64,000 nt of DNA from an uncultured Phascolarctobacterium sp. (lineage in GTDB: Bacteria; Bacillota; Negativicutes; Acidaminococcales; Acidaminococcaceae), in assembly GCA_958448515.1 (NCBI GenBank), contig CAUDEF010000003.1:1-64000 (forward strand). The letters are read 5' to 3'. The notes under the pieces were generated by a model, which had not been told where the DNA came from, did no database searches, and saw nothing but the letters and a program-made list of their open reading frames with translations. Position numbers and translations under genes: made by a program. Shown here one piece after another: positions 1 through 7,825 of this stretch (its first letter is position 1; each line of letters starts with the position of its first letter).

Positions 1-1348
1 TACCGCTTGTACTGTCAGCTTTAGAACTAAAATCAACACTAGCTCCATCAAGAGCCTTTACCTGACCAGTAACATTGGTTGTATCTGATTTTATAATTAA
101 ATTTGAATCTTTAGAATAAACTGAACCTTCAATATCAGTAATATTTGTGGATATATTTACATCTGAATTTTTAGTTAAATATAATCCATAATTTTCTGAT
201 GAAATATTTATACTATCTAATATTAAGCTAACATCTCCGTTATTTGTATATATGCCATATTCTTTATTATTCTGTATTGAAAAATAATTCAAATCACCAC
301 TTAACTCTGACTCTTTTACAATCAATCCATATTGTCCATTATTTATTTCTATACCTTTATTATTTAATTCTCCTAAAGAATCATCATATATACAAATACC
401 ATATCCTTTATCACTCAAATTAATAAATGTTTCACCATTACCATTTAATCCAAACTTAGATTTTTCCTTTACATAAACAGCAATTTCTTGAATATTCATC
501 TTTAAAAATTCATTAATTGTTATATCTGTGGAAGAGCCAGTATCTCCATAAAAACCATAATCAAATTTATTATCTATTTCACCTAATTGAAAAAAATCAG
601 TAGTAATATCTAATCTACTAAAAGATATTTTACTACCATACGTTTTATTTCCTACAACATCTTTATTTACTGTTGCCAATATCCCATTATTATTGACAGT
701 TATAGTACCAGGCAAATGACCACCATTTAAATTCTTATAAGTTGCAAATACACATATCTCATCATCAAATGTATTCCCTGAACTATCTTTAGGAACTTTA
801 CTAAAATAAGATACAAAATTTCCTCCCTCAATAACAATTTTGTTTGCATTTCCATAATCAGTTAATTGTATGGCTCCGTTATTTCCAGCTATTGGAGTAC
901 CAACAAAAAGTGTTTTATTATCTTTCAACCTAATTGTCATATCAAAGGTATCCGTTCCAATCATAAATCCATTTCCCTGAATACCCTCCCAATTTTCCTG
1001 ATCTGTATAAGCAACATCTATATTACCATCAAAATCTAGTATTAATTCATCTGTTGGATATAACGAACTATCTTGCCATCCAAAAGATCCATCTAAAGCA
1101 ATACCACTAACATCACCTCTAATATTAGCAGTTGCAGTACGATGCCCATTTTCATCTGTTTCTATATCAAGTTTTTTTACCGTCCCATCTTCATCTTTAG
1201 CATATAGTCCTCCATCATGCCACCAAACCAGCCCATCAAAATTGTCTCCTTGTGTTAATGCCGGCTTCAAATAATCAGCATATACATTTCCTTGAATAAT
1301 ATTCAAAAGTACTAATGCCGTTAATAAAGTTCTTTTCTTAATCACCAT
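1..1348 (-). CDS. Secreted beta-helix surface protein, N-terminal part (runs off left edge)
   Basis: An open frame of 449 codons reads from ATG at 1348 to the window edge with no stop; I translated it by hand. The start has a strong GGAGG site at 1354-1358; GTG at 1345 is an alternative. Residues 1-24 are a signal peptide (basic KKR, hydrophobic core, cleavage after VYA). The rest is rich in Asn, Asp, Gly and Ser. From residue 316 there are coils of 23-24 residues that each begin with Tyr-Gly (Y316, Y340, Y364, Y387), the pattern of a right-handed parallel beta-helix as in autotransporter passengers. No membrane anchor or autotransporter barrel is visible because the C-terminus lies outside. 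It looks more AT-rich than its neighbours, which fits accessory DNA. Adhesin function is inferred. It stands alone, divergent from the HTH genes. Confidence 0.75.
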   Translation of the reverse strand, partial: MVIKKRTLLTALVLLNIIQGNVYADYLKPALTQGDNFDGLVWWHDGGLYAKDEDGTVKKLDIETDENGHRTATANIRGDVSGIALDGSFGWQDSSLYPTDELILDFDGNIDVAYTDQENWEGIQGNGFMIGTDTFDMTIRLKDNKTLFVGTPIAGNNGAIQLTDYGNANKIVIEGGNFVSYFSKVPKDSSGNTFDDEICVFATYKNLNGGHLPGTITVNNNGILATVNKDVVGNKTYGSKISFSRLDITTDFFQLGEIDNKFDYGFYGDTGSSTDITINEFLKMNIQEIAVYVKEKSKFGLNGNGETFINLSDKGYGICIYDDSLGELNNKGIEINNGQYGLIVKESELSGDLNYFSIQNNKEYGIYTNNGDVSLILDSINISSENYGLYLTKNSDVNISTNITDIEGSVYSKDSNLIIKSDTTNVTGQVKALDGASVDFSSKADSTSG

Positions 1349-1401
1349 TCTTCCTCCATACTATAGCTATATTCTTGCAATAAAAATATTAATTAATAAT
1401 A

Positions 1402-1434
1402 ATTATAACATCGTTGTCCCCCCCCGCAAGACAA
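1402..1434 (-). promoter_or_regulatory. Candidate phase-variable promoter with a C8/G8 run
   Basis: On the minus strand a perfect -10 TATAAT (1402-1407) lies 54 bases before the surface-protein start. Eight C on the plus strand (1418-1425) fall between it and possible -35 elements: TTGCGG at 1424-1429 (spacer 16) or TTGTCT at 1429-1434 (spacer 21). A 6-bp inverted repeat, GTTGTC (1413-1418) and GACAAC (1430-1435), flanks the run. Change in run length would change promoter spacing. Placement is seen; switching is inferred. Confidence 0.5.
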
Positions 1435-1758
1435 CAAGCTTTTGGTTTGCTCTTTTTTGACTTCAAAAGCACTCCACTATAGCAAAAATCTTTAATCGTA
1501 CATTTAATTTGATTATTTCAAAATAATAAATTTCTATATCAAATAACAAAAAGACACCGTCTATCAAACTGATCAGACGGTGTCTTTTATTACGTCAGCT
1601 AACAAACTACTATTGTCTAGCAGGTTATTATTTTACTCTTTTCAATCTATTACTAACCATTTACTAACAATTAATATTATATATTGTATAATTCTGCTCG
1701 TTTCACCTTTTTCTGCACCTAACATAAATATAATTTTCTATGATTGGAGGTGAATATC
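1435..1758. other. Intergenic stretch with no gene seen
   Basis: The gap between the divergent surface-protein and HTH genes (1349-1758) is about 410 bases. Besides the C8 promoter and the hairpin at 1549-1588 I find only AT-rich DNA with a short direct repeat of TTACTAAC (about 1649 and 1661). No open frame with a ribosome site is visible. The short repeats could be recombinase arm sites, but nothing proves it. Confidence 0.4.
1549..1588. terminator. Orphan bidirectional terminator hairpin
   Basis: A perfect 14-bp stem (1549-1562 with 1575-1588) with core GACACCGTCT/AGACGGTGTC is followed by T-runs on both strands, the better one on the minus strand. The loop can pair further (ATCA/TGAT). 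It lies between two divergent genes, so it ends no visible transcript. It may insulate the promoters, end a small RNA, or mark the edge of inserted DNA. Confidence 0.75.
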
Positions 1759-1944
1759 ATGGATAAAAAATTTTTACGTGTGCAGGAAGCAGCCTACATC
1801 CTTAATTGCAGTAGCGGAACCATATATAATTTTATAAAATCCGGTAAGCTTACTTATACAAACTGCGGCAAAGCTTACCTTATACCACGTGATTCTATTG
1901 ACAGATTAATTGAAAACTCTATCCGTTGTAACAAACCTGAGTAA
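1759..1944 (+). CDS. Small excisionase-like HTH protein
   Basis: A 61-residue protein that starts at ATG 1759, five codons inside a longer TTG-initiated frame; GGAGGTGA at 1746-1753 fixes this start. Residues 5-55 match the MerR-like/excisionase helix-turn-helix (HTH_17) pattern: LRVQEAAYILNCSSGTIYNF, then a basic wing ending in IPRDSIDRLI. Proteins of this class bind DNA and often serve as recombination directionality factors or small repressors in integrative elements. No integrase lies beside it here. It is the first of two such genes in tandem. The fold is clear; the target is unknown. Confidence 0.75.
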   Translation: MDKKFLRVQEAAYILNCSSGTIYNFIKSGKLTYTNCGKAYLIPRDSIDRLIENSIRCNKPE

Positions 1945-2042
1945 ACCTTTTTACATTTACTTATGAATGAGAATTTACTAAATTTATCAATAAATTTAAA
2001 GATAACATAATTATAAAAAATTACGAAAGGGGTAATATAATT

Positions 2043-2228
2043 ATGTTTGAAGAATACGGTGATATGCTGACGGTAGATGAGGTTGCAGAGATTCTGGGGA
2101 TAGGAAAAAACGCAGCTTATGAAATCTTCCGCAGCGGAGAAATGAACTGCTTCATGCTTAAAGGAAGATGGAAAATTCCCAAGCAGGTACTAATTGAATA
2201 TATACATAAGTTGGCATATAAAAAATAA
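2043..2228 (+). CDS. Second excisionase-like HTH protein
   Basis: A 61-residue protein with ATG at 2043 behind a GAAAGGGG ribosome site. It has the same HTH_17 layout as the gene 98 bases upstream: LTVDEVAEILGIGKNAAYEI, a turn, then WKIPKQVLIEYI. The two differ too much to be a recent duplication. Such proteins usually sit next to a tyrosine recombinase; none is in the window. It could be a relic of an excised element or a local regulator of the divergent surface-protein gene. A strong terminator follows at once. Confidence 0.75.
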   Translation: MFEEYGDMLTVDEVAEILGIGKNAAYEIFRSGEMNCFMLKGRWKIPKQVLIEYIHKLAYKK

Positions 2229-2230
2229 AA

Positions 2231-2258
2231 TAACCGTCAGTAGCAATACTGACGGTTA
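2231..2258. terminator. Bidirectional terminator between HTH gene and rlmD
   Basis: A 12-bp perfect stem (2231-2242 with 2247-2258, TAACCGTCAGTA/TACTGACGGTTA) is closed by a GCAA tetraloop. AT-rich flanks give U-rich tails on both strands. It serves the convergent HTH and rlmD genes. Confidence 0.9.
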
Positions 2259-2265
2259 CTTTATT

Positions 2266-3915
2266 TTAAATGATATTAAAATGTTTTAAAGCATCTAAAA
2301 TTGCTTCTTCCTTTTCTGGAGTACATTGAGGAATCTTAACATTCTCAGATTTAGATTTATTATAATTAGTTCCCATACTAATACCAGATTTACGTTTTAC
2401 TTGTGATATATTCAAGGTTGATACTTTTAAATTAAAATTTTCTAATACATAATTCTGAATCTCTTTATATGTTGCTTTTCCTCTGTACTCAGAAAAATCT
2501 ATATCTTCGAAAGATACCTCTATATTAACACTATCATGGTCGATATCTCCCTTGGAAAGTGATACTACCGTCTCCACATGACTTGTCATTGGGAACATAT
2601 CCACCGGCTGAGCAGTTAACGCCTTATAACCACGCTCTGCTAAATAAGCCATATCCCTTGCCAGAGAAGCAGGATTGCAGGAAACATAAACCACTCTTTG
2701 CGGCTTTACGCTGGTAACAGCATCCAATACACGTTCCTCACAGCCTGCGCGCGGCGGATCAACCAAGATAACATCAGGTTTAACACCAGCCTGCAAAAGC
2801 TGCGGCAGTTTTTCTGCAGCATCACCTAAAATAAATTCTGCATTACTGCATTTATTTTCAACTGCATTCTTTTTAGCATCTTCAATGGCAGGAGCAACAA
2901 TTTCTATTCCATAAACTTTTTTAGCATGTCTTGCCATATATAAAGAAATTGTACCAGTTCCGCAGTAAACATCAACAACAGTTTCGCTGCCGGTTAAAGC
3001 TGCATATTCCAAGGCTTTATTATAAAGCTTTTCTGCCTGTTCGCTGTTTACCTGAAAAAAAGACTGTGCTGATATATTAAAACTTAAAGCACCTAAACTG
3101 TCTTTTATAGTTTCACTGCCATAAATTACTCTTGTCTTATTACCCATAATGATATTAGTAGCTTTTTTATTAATATTTTGGATAACGCTGCACAAGCCTT
3201 TTACATTGTCCTGCAAAATTTTGACAAGCTCTCTTTTATGTGGAATATCATACTCAGAAGTAATCAAAACAGCCATAATTTCGCCGCTGTGTACACCAAC
3301 ACGGCTCATAACATGACGAACAAGTCCTTTGCCGGTTTTTTCATTATAAGCAGTAATATCATATTGCTGCATCCATTTGCGTACTGCACTAAGTACCTGA
3401 TTATTGGCATCTTTTTGAATAAGGCATTTATCTGCATCAATTACGCTGTGTGTTGAAGCAGCATAACATCCGATATTTACAGTACCTTCTGCGCCAGACG
3501 CTGCCGGAAACTGCATTTTATTACGATAGTACCACGGATTATCGCAGCCAATAACCGGAAGAACTTCCACATCAAGATGTCCTATTCTTGTTAACGCATC
3601 TGCAACCTGCTGCCTTTTCATTTCCAGCTGTGCATGATAGGACAAGTGCTGCAGCTGACAGCCGCCACATTCCTTATACACAGGGCACTCAGGTTCTACC
3701 CTGTCAGGAGAACTTTTAATTACAGATATAATAGCGCCAGCAGCATAATTTTTCTTAACAAGAGTAATTTTTGCTTCTATAATCTCCTGCGGCAGCGCGC
3801 CTTTAACAAATACTGTAAAGCCTTGGTATTTTCCTACGCCTTCACCACTGCTGCCCAATCCGGTAATTTCTATTTCTATTTTATCGCCTTTTTTTACAGG
3901 TATATCCCTTTTCAA
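2266..3915 (-). CDS. rlmD: 23S rRNA (uracil-5-)-methyltransferase, RlmD/RumA family
   Basis: Likely makes 5-methyluridine in 23S rRNA using SAM. Residues 6-65 are a TRAM RNA-binding domain. Cys at about 77, 83 and 86 (C-x5-C-x2-CQLQHL) are the Fe-S ligands. The SAM fold has VDVYCGTGTISLY, and the catalytic Cys is in VYVSCNPASLARD. About 95 extra C-terminal residues beyond the enzyme core (from KATYKEIQNYV on) are a tail I recall from clostridial relatives; its role is unknown to me. I chose TTG at 3915: the AAAGGAG site (3924-3930) is 8 bases upstream, whereas GTG at 3924 overlaps that site. The exact target uridine (RlmD- or RlmC-type) cannot be told by eye. Confidence 0.88.
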   Translation of the reverse strand: MKRDIPVKKGDKIEIEITGLGSSGEGVGKYQGFTVFVKGALPQEIIEAKITLVKKNYAAGAIISVIKSSPDRVEPECPVYKECGGCQLQHLSYHAQLEMKRQQVADALTRIGHLDVEVLPVIGCDNPWYYRNKMQFPAASGAEGTVNIGCYAASTHSVIDADKCLIQKDANNQVLSAVRKWMQQYDITAYNEKTGKGLVRHVMSRVGVHSGEIMAVLITSEYDIPHKRELVKILQDNVKGLCSVIQNINKKATNIIMGNKTRVIYGSETIKDSLGALSFNISAQSFFQVNSEQAEKLYNKALEYAALTGSETVVDVYCGTGTISLYMARHAKKVYGIEIVAPAIEDAKKNAVENKCSNAEFILGDAAEKLPQLLQAGVKPDVILVDPPRAGCEERVLDAVTSVKPQRVVYVSCNPASLARDMAYLAERGYKALTAQPVDMFPMTSHVETVVSLSKGDIDHDSVNIEVSFEDIDFSEYRGKATYKEIQNYVLENFNLKVSTLNISQVKRKSGISMGTNYNKSKSENVKIPQCTPEKEEAILDALKHFNII

Positions 3916-3985
3916 AACCAGCACTCCTTTTAGCTTAATACTCAGTAAGATTATACCACAGCATTCTTACTAAAGAAAATAAAAA

Positions 3986-4005
3986 GCCCCGACTAAAGTC
4001 GGGGC
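3986..4005 (-). terminator. Terminator of the perR-rubrerythrin operon
   Basis: An 8-bp GC-rich stem GCCCCGAC/GTCGGGGC with loop TAAA on the plus strand. On the minus strand it is followed by TTTTTATTTTC, just after the rubrerythrin stop. Confidence 0.92.
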
Positions 4006-4019
4006 AGGTAAAACAAGTA

Positions 4020-4559
4020 TTAGTAATTAATTACATGCAGTTGGAAATATCCCTGAGGATGAGCGCAAACCGGGCATTCAGCCGGAGCTTCTTCACCAAT
4101 GATGATTTCGCCGCAGTTGGTGCAAATCCAAACTTTTTTCTCGTTGCATTTAAATACGCAGTCATTTTTGATATTTGCCAGTAATGCACGATATCTTTCT
4201 TCATGGTGTTTTTCGATTTTGCCTACTTCTTCAAACAGATAAGCAAGTCTGTCAAAACCTTCTTCTTTAGCGGTTTTAGCGAACTCTGCATACATTTCTG
4301 TCCATTCGTAGTTTTCGCCTGCAGCTGCATCTTCCAGATTTTCGATAGTTTTAGGAATGCTGCCGCCGTGCAGTTCTTTGAACCAGATTTTAGCATGTTC
4401 TTTTTCGTTGCCTGCAGTTTCTTCAAAAATTGCAGCTATTTGATTATAACCTTCTTTTTTTGCAGCAGATGCATAATAGGTGTATTTGTTTCTGGCCTGA
4501 GATTCACCGGCAAATGCAGCCCACAAATTTTGTTCAGTTTTACTACCTTTTAATTCCAT
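4020..4559 (-). CDS. rbr: Rubrerythrin (peroxide-reducing di-iron protein)
   Basis: A 179-residue rubrerythrin that reduces hydrogen peroxide in anaerobes with electrons from rubredoxin or NAD(P)H. Residues 1-140 form the four-helix di-iron domain with ligands in AGESQAR, EETAGNEKEH and EEVGKIEKHHE. Residues 140-179 are the rubredoxin-like domain with CTNCG and CPVC binding iron. Length is typical of the family. A clear AGGAGG site precedes the ATG. It lies 60 bases downstream of perR on the same strand and shares its terminator, so it is probably co-transcribed and peroxide-inducible. Confidence 0.95.
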   Translation of the reverse strand: MELKGSKTEQNLWAAFAGESQARNKYTYYASAAKKEGYNQIAAIFEETAGNEKEHAKIWFKELHGGSIPKTIENLEDAAAGENYEWTEMYAEFAKTAKEEGFDRLAYLFEEVGKIEKHHEERYRALLANIKNDCVFKCNEKKVWICTNCGEIIIGEEAPAECPVCAHPQGYFQLHVINY

Positions 4560-4619
4560 GTTAACTCCTCCTTAAGAAATATTATATTATCCCAAAAACT
4601 AAACTCCCTGCTATCAGAG

Positions 4620-5033
4620 TTAAGCTTTTGCAATTTCTCCGTTTTCCTGTGCCTTCTGGCATTCAGGACAAATTCCGTTAAACACTATATCATGATTTTC
4701 CATTTTATAACCGGTAACAGCTGCAACTTTTTCATCCAGGTCATGGAAGTATTCAAAATTATCAACGTTCATAAATTTTCCGCAGCATGTGCATTTTATA
4801 TGATAATGTCTCGCTAAAATGTGGTCAAAACGATCTGCTCCGCTGGGAACGGACACTTTGCCCAGCAAACCACTCTCAACGAGAGAGTTTAAGTTACGAT
4901 ATACGGTTCCCTTACTGATATCAGGGTATTCCATGGTAATGCGATCATATACTTCTTCTGCTGTCGGGTGATCTGCAAGAAACCTTACAGCAGCAATAAC
5001 TAATTGTCTCTGAATGGTATTTCTTTTAGCCAT
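4620..5033 (-). CDS. perR: Peroxide-responsive Fur-family repressor PerR
   Basis: A Fur-family regulator of 137 residues. The winged helix ends in SKGTVYRNLNSLVESGLL. Metal-sensing residues fit PerR rather than Fur: the Asp of SGADRFD (PerR Asp85 position), HYH (His91/His93) and HPTAEE (His37). CTCC and CPEC hold structural zinc. The start is one of three close ATGs (5042, 5039, 5033); I favour 5033 because the AAAGG site (5043-5047) is then 9 bases away. It heads an operon with rubrerythrin. Its promoter overlaps a Fur/Per-like box, which suggests autoregulation. PerR over Fur is inferred from the Asp. Confidence 0.85.
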   Translation of the reverse strand: MAKRNTIQRQLVIAAVRFLADHPTAEEVYDRITMEYPDISKGTVYRNLNSLVESGLLGKVSVPSGADRFDHILARHYHIKCTCCGKFMNVDNFEYFHDLDEKVAAVTGYKMENHDIVFNGICPECQKAQENGEIAKA

Positions 5034-5049
5034 CTTCATCATCCTTTAT

Positions 5050-5098
5050 CAAAAATAATTCTCAATTAGTATTATACAATTATTTTGTTAAAAGTCAA
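5050..5098 (-). promoter_or_regulatory. perR promoter with Fur/PerR-like box
   Basis: On the minus strand TTGACT (5093-5098), a 16-base spacer and TATAAT (5071-5076) form a good sigma-A promoter. Just downstream lies TAATTGAGAATTA (5056-5068), an inverted repeat inside a longer TTGAGAATTATTTTTGA that resembles the TGAGAATnATTCTCA Fur-family box. A repressor bound there would cover the transcription start. Confidence 0.65.
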
Positions 5099-5201
5099 GT
5101 CAGTTTCCGGTTAATTTCGTCAAAATATCACATTTAAAATATGTAATTTCTGAGTATCTTTTATCATTTAGCTGAATAATTCTTATTTTATATTTTTAGT
5201 A

Positions 5202-5218
5202 TGTAATATTATATTACA
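5202..5218. promoter_or_regulatory. Perfect 17-bp palindrome upstream of feoAB
   Basis: TGTAATATTATATTACA is an exact 8-1-8 inverted repeat with an odd centre. It ends 20 bases before the feoA -35 box, centred near -64. The odd spacing fits a Fur-family dimer site better than a Crp/Fnr site. The binding protein is unknown. Confidence 0.55.
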
Positions 5219-5238
5219 AAAAGTATATTCTTTATAAT

Positions 5239-5267
5239 TTGACACCTTTTTTAACAAATCTTATAAT
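5239..5267 (+). promoter_or_regulatory. Consensus sigma-A promoter of feoAB
   Basis: TTGACA (5239-5244), a 17-base spacer, then TATAAT (5262-5267): a full consensus match. Transcription would begin near 5274, about 33 bases before the feoA ATG. Confidence 0.88.
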
Positions 5268-5306
5268 ATCTATGGCAATATTATATGTTGAGAAGGTATA
5301 TGCAGT

Positions 5307-5558
5307 ATGGAAAATTTAATTATTACCCTGGATAAACTACCTATTGGTAAATCAGGTATTATAAAAACAGTTGGCGGAGAAGGCATTTTGCGCCGCCGTT
5401 TGCTGGATATGGGATTAACTCCCAAAACTAAAGTTATGATAAGAAAAAAAGCTCCCTTAGGCGATCCTCTGGAACTTTTTTTAAGAGGCTACGAGCTCAC
5501 TTTGCGTGCTGATGAAGCAGCAAAAATTACCGTAATGGCAGAAGGTGATGCTTTATGA
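5307..5558 (+). CDS. feoA: Ferrous iron transport protein A
   Basis: An 83-residue SH3-like FeoA. Motifs are GILRRRLLDMGLTPKTKV and PLGDPLELFLRGYELTLR, typical of the family. FeoA is a small cytoplasmic partner that supports FeoB. A GAGAAGG site precedes the ATG at 5307. The stop overlaps the feoB start by four bases (ATGA), so translation is probably coupled. No feoC follows feoB. Iron or oxygen control is likely from the promoter palindrome but is not proven. Confidence 0.93.
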   Translation: MENLIITLDKLPIGKSGIIKTVGGEGILRRRLLDMGLTPKTKVMIRKKAPLGDPLELFLRGYELTLRADEAAKITVMAEGDAL

Positions 5559-7561
5559 GTATTAACTTTGCTCTGGTAGGCAACCAGAACTGCGGCAAAA
5601 GTACCCTGTTTAATTATTTGACAGGCAGCAATCAGCATGTAGGCAACTTTCCCGGTGTCACTGTGCAGAAAAAAGAAGGTTCTCTGCTTAATGTTCCAAA
5701 TACCAGCGTTATTGATCTTCCCGGTATTTATTCTCTGTCACCATATACTTCTGAAGAAATCGTAACCCGAGATTTACTTTTATACAATAAACCGGATGTT
5801 ATTATCAACGTTATTGACGCAACCAATATTGAGCGCAGTCTTTATTTATCATTGCAGCTGATTGAGCTTAATATCCCAATGATAATAGCTTTAAATATGA
5901 TGGATGAGCTTACTGCCAGCGGCGGCAGTATTGACATCAAATCAATGTCTGAGGCACTTACCATACCGGTTGTGCCCATTACTGCTAACAGCGGCGAAGG
6001 AGTAAGTGAGCTTGTAAAAAAAGCGCTGGAACTTGCAGAGACAAAGACATTGCCTCAAAGACTTGATTTTTGCAGCGGTCCTGTACATACAGCCATTCAT
6101 GCCATAGCTCACCTGATAGAACATAAAGTACGCAGTAAAAATATGCCCTTGCGTTTTTCTGCAACCAAGCTGATTGAGGGTGACTCCATTTTTGCTCATG
6201 AGCTTAATTTAAGTGCCAATGAGCTTGATATTATTCAGCATTTTACCGAAGAAATGGAAAATGCTCTTGGAACAGATAAAGAAGCCGCTCTTGCTGATAT
6301 GCGTTATGAATATATCGAAGGTCTGTGCAGTAAAACTGTTCACAAGCCAGTTCATACAGAAGCTCAAATGCGTTCTGTAAAAATCGACTATTATCTTACC
6401 CATAAGTATCTGGCAATTCCTATCTTTGTAGCTATAATGGGCCTTACATTCTGGCTGACATTTGATGTTATCGGCAGCTTTTTAAGCTCTCTGCTTGAAG
6501 ATGCCATAACCAGCATTACTGATGCTGCTGATCTTGCCCTGTCAGCTCTTGCTTTGAATAAGCCCATGCATTCACTTATTATAGACGGTATTTTCTCCGG
6601 TGTAGGCAGCGTTCTTTCATTTTTGCCTACAATAATAACTCTGTTTTTCTTTCTTTCATTGCTGGAAGACAGTGGTTATATGGCGCGTGTTGCTTTCGTT
6701 ATGGATAAACTTCTGCGAAAGATTGGTTTATCAGGCTCTTCCTTTGTGCCTATGATTATAGGTTTTGGCTGCAGTGTTCCGGCAATTATGGCTACCAGAA
6801 CACTTGCCAGTGACAGGGATAGAAAAATGACCATTATTCTTACGCCTTTTATGAGCTGCAGTGCCAAACTGCCAATTTATGGCATTTTCATTGCTTCTTT
6901 CTTTCCGGATGACGGAGCTCTTGTTATGCTGAGTCTGTATTTTTTAGGAATCATTACGGCAATTTTATCAGGAGTCCTTCTGAACGCTGTTATCTACAAA
7001 GGTAAGCCCGTACCCTTTGTTATGGAGTTACCTGCTTACAGACTGCCAACTTCCCGCAATATACTGCTGCATATGTGGAGCAAGGCTAAGGATTTTCTGC
7101 ATAAAGCCTTCACTGTAATTTTTCTTGCAAGCATCGTTATCTGGTTTCTGCAAAGCTTTGATGCCAGATTCTACATGGTTGAAGCAGAAAACAGCATGAT
7201 TGCTCAGATAGGCAAATTAATCGCGCCTGTTTTTGCTCCGCTTGGATTTGGCAGCTGGCAGGCAGCCACTTCCTTATTAACCGGACTGACAGCCAAGGAA
7301 GTTGTTATCAGTACTTTATCCGTACTGGCAGCAGGCACTAACGGCGCCCCTGCTTTAACCGATATGTTTACCGGTCTTACAGCGTATACATTTCTTGTCT
7401 TCTGCCTGCTGTATCCGCCTTGTGTAGCGGCACTGGCTACCATTCGCAGAGAAATGAACTCCAATTTGCATACACTGGTACTTATTATCTACCAGCTGTC
7501 TGTAGCCTGGTTAGCAGCTTTTATCGTTCGTCATATAGGCTTGTTATTAGGCTTCAGCTAA
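5555..7561 (+). CDS. feoB: Ferrous iron transporter FeoB
   Basis: A 668-residue inner-membrane Fe(II) transporter with a cytoplasmic GTPase. N-terminal G motifs: GNQNCGKST (G1, near residue 9), a Thr in PGVTVQ (G2), DLPG (G3), NMMD (G4). A guanine-dissociation-inhibitor-like helical region follows to about residue 280. The membrane part holds two Gate repeats, the first with the conserved SCSAKLPIY. Full family length, so intact. Start ATG overlaps the feoA stop. FeoB supplies iron for rubrerythrin and the many Fe-S enzymes of an anaerobe; the perR unit lies just upstream on the other strand. Confidence 0.96.
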   Translation: MSINFALVGNQNCGKSTLFNYLTGSNQHVGNFPGVTVQKKEGSLLNVPNTSVIDLPGIYSLSPYTSEEIVTRDLLLYNKPDVIINVIDATNIERSLYLSLQLIELNIPMIIALNMMDELTASGGSIDIKSMSEALTIPVVPITANSGEGVSELVKKALELAETKTLPQRLDFCSGPVHTAIHAIAHLIEHKVRSKNMPLRFSATKLIEGDSIFAHELNLSANELDIIQHFTEEMENALGTDKEAALADMRYEYIEGLCSKTVHKPVHTEAQMRSVKIDYYLTHKYLAIPIFVAIMGLTFWLTFDVIGSFLSSLLEDAITSITDAADLALSALALNKPMHSLIIDGIFSGVGSVLSFLPTIITLFFFLSLLEDSGYMARVAFVMDKLLRKIGLSGSSFVPMIIGFGCSVPAIMATRTLASDRDRKMTIILTPFMSCSAKLPIYGIFIASFFPDDGALVMLSLYFLGIITAILSGVLLNAVIYKGKPVPFVMELPAYRLPTSRNILLHMWSKAKDFLHKAFTVIFLASIVIWFLQSFDARFYMVEAENSMIAQIGKLIAPVFAPLGFGSWQAATSLLTGLTAKEVVISTLSVLAAGTNGAPALTDMFTGLTAYTFLVFCLLYPPCVAALATIRREMNSNLHTLVLIIYQLSVAWLAAFIVRHIGLLLGFS

Positions 7562-7583
7562 AATTAAATATCACCTTTACTGC

Positions 7584-7610
7584 ACCGCTGATTATTACTT
7601 TCTCAGCGGT
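7584..7610 (+). terminator. feoAB terminator
   Basis: An 8-bp stem ACCGCTGA (7584-7591) with TCAGCGGT (7603-7610), followed by TCATTTTTTA. Confidence 0.85.
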
Positions 7611-7764
7611 TCATTTTTTATATACAATATTACGCATACAGATACTTTGGCATCTATACTTTTTTATACTACTGAATCACTAAATTTTTTGTTATGCACT
7701 TTACACTTTTTTATATTTTATAGTTCATATGTTTTAATTTTTACATATTTTTACTGATTTATCC

Positions 7765-7793
7765 TTGACATAAGCCTGTTTGCTTGACATAAT
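7765..7793 (+). promoter_or_regulatory. Promoter of the ilv T-box operon with repeated -35 block
   Basis: TTGACA (7765-7770), 17 bases, then CATAAT (7788-7793). The 10-mer CTTGACATAA occurs twice (7764-7773 and 7783-7792), so a second TTGACA lies inside the spacer; its best -10 is poor. The DNA from 7611 to 7763 holds nothing else I can identify. Confidence 0.6.
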
Positions 7794-7825
7794 ATACAAA
7801 ATAAATGTTTATAACAGCATATATT

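Noticed and set aside
3916..3924. GTG start of rlmD at 3924
   Set aside because: Its first base is the last G of the AAAGGAG site, so the ribosome could not use it; TTG 3915 fits.
5202..5218. Crp or Fnr site upstream of feoAB
   Set aside because: The arms are TGTAAT/ATTACA with an odd 17-bp centre; Crp and Fnr sites have an even centre and TGTGA or TTGAT half-sites.
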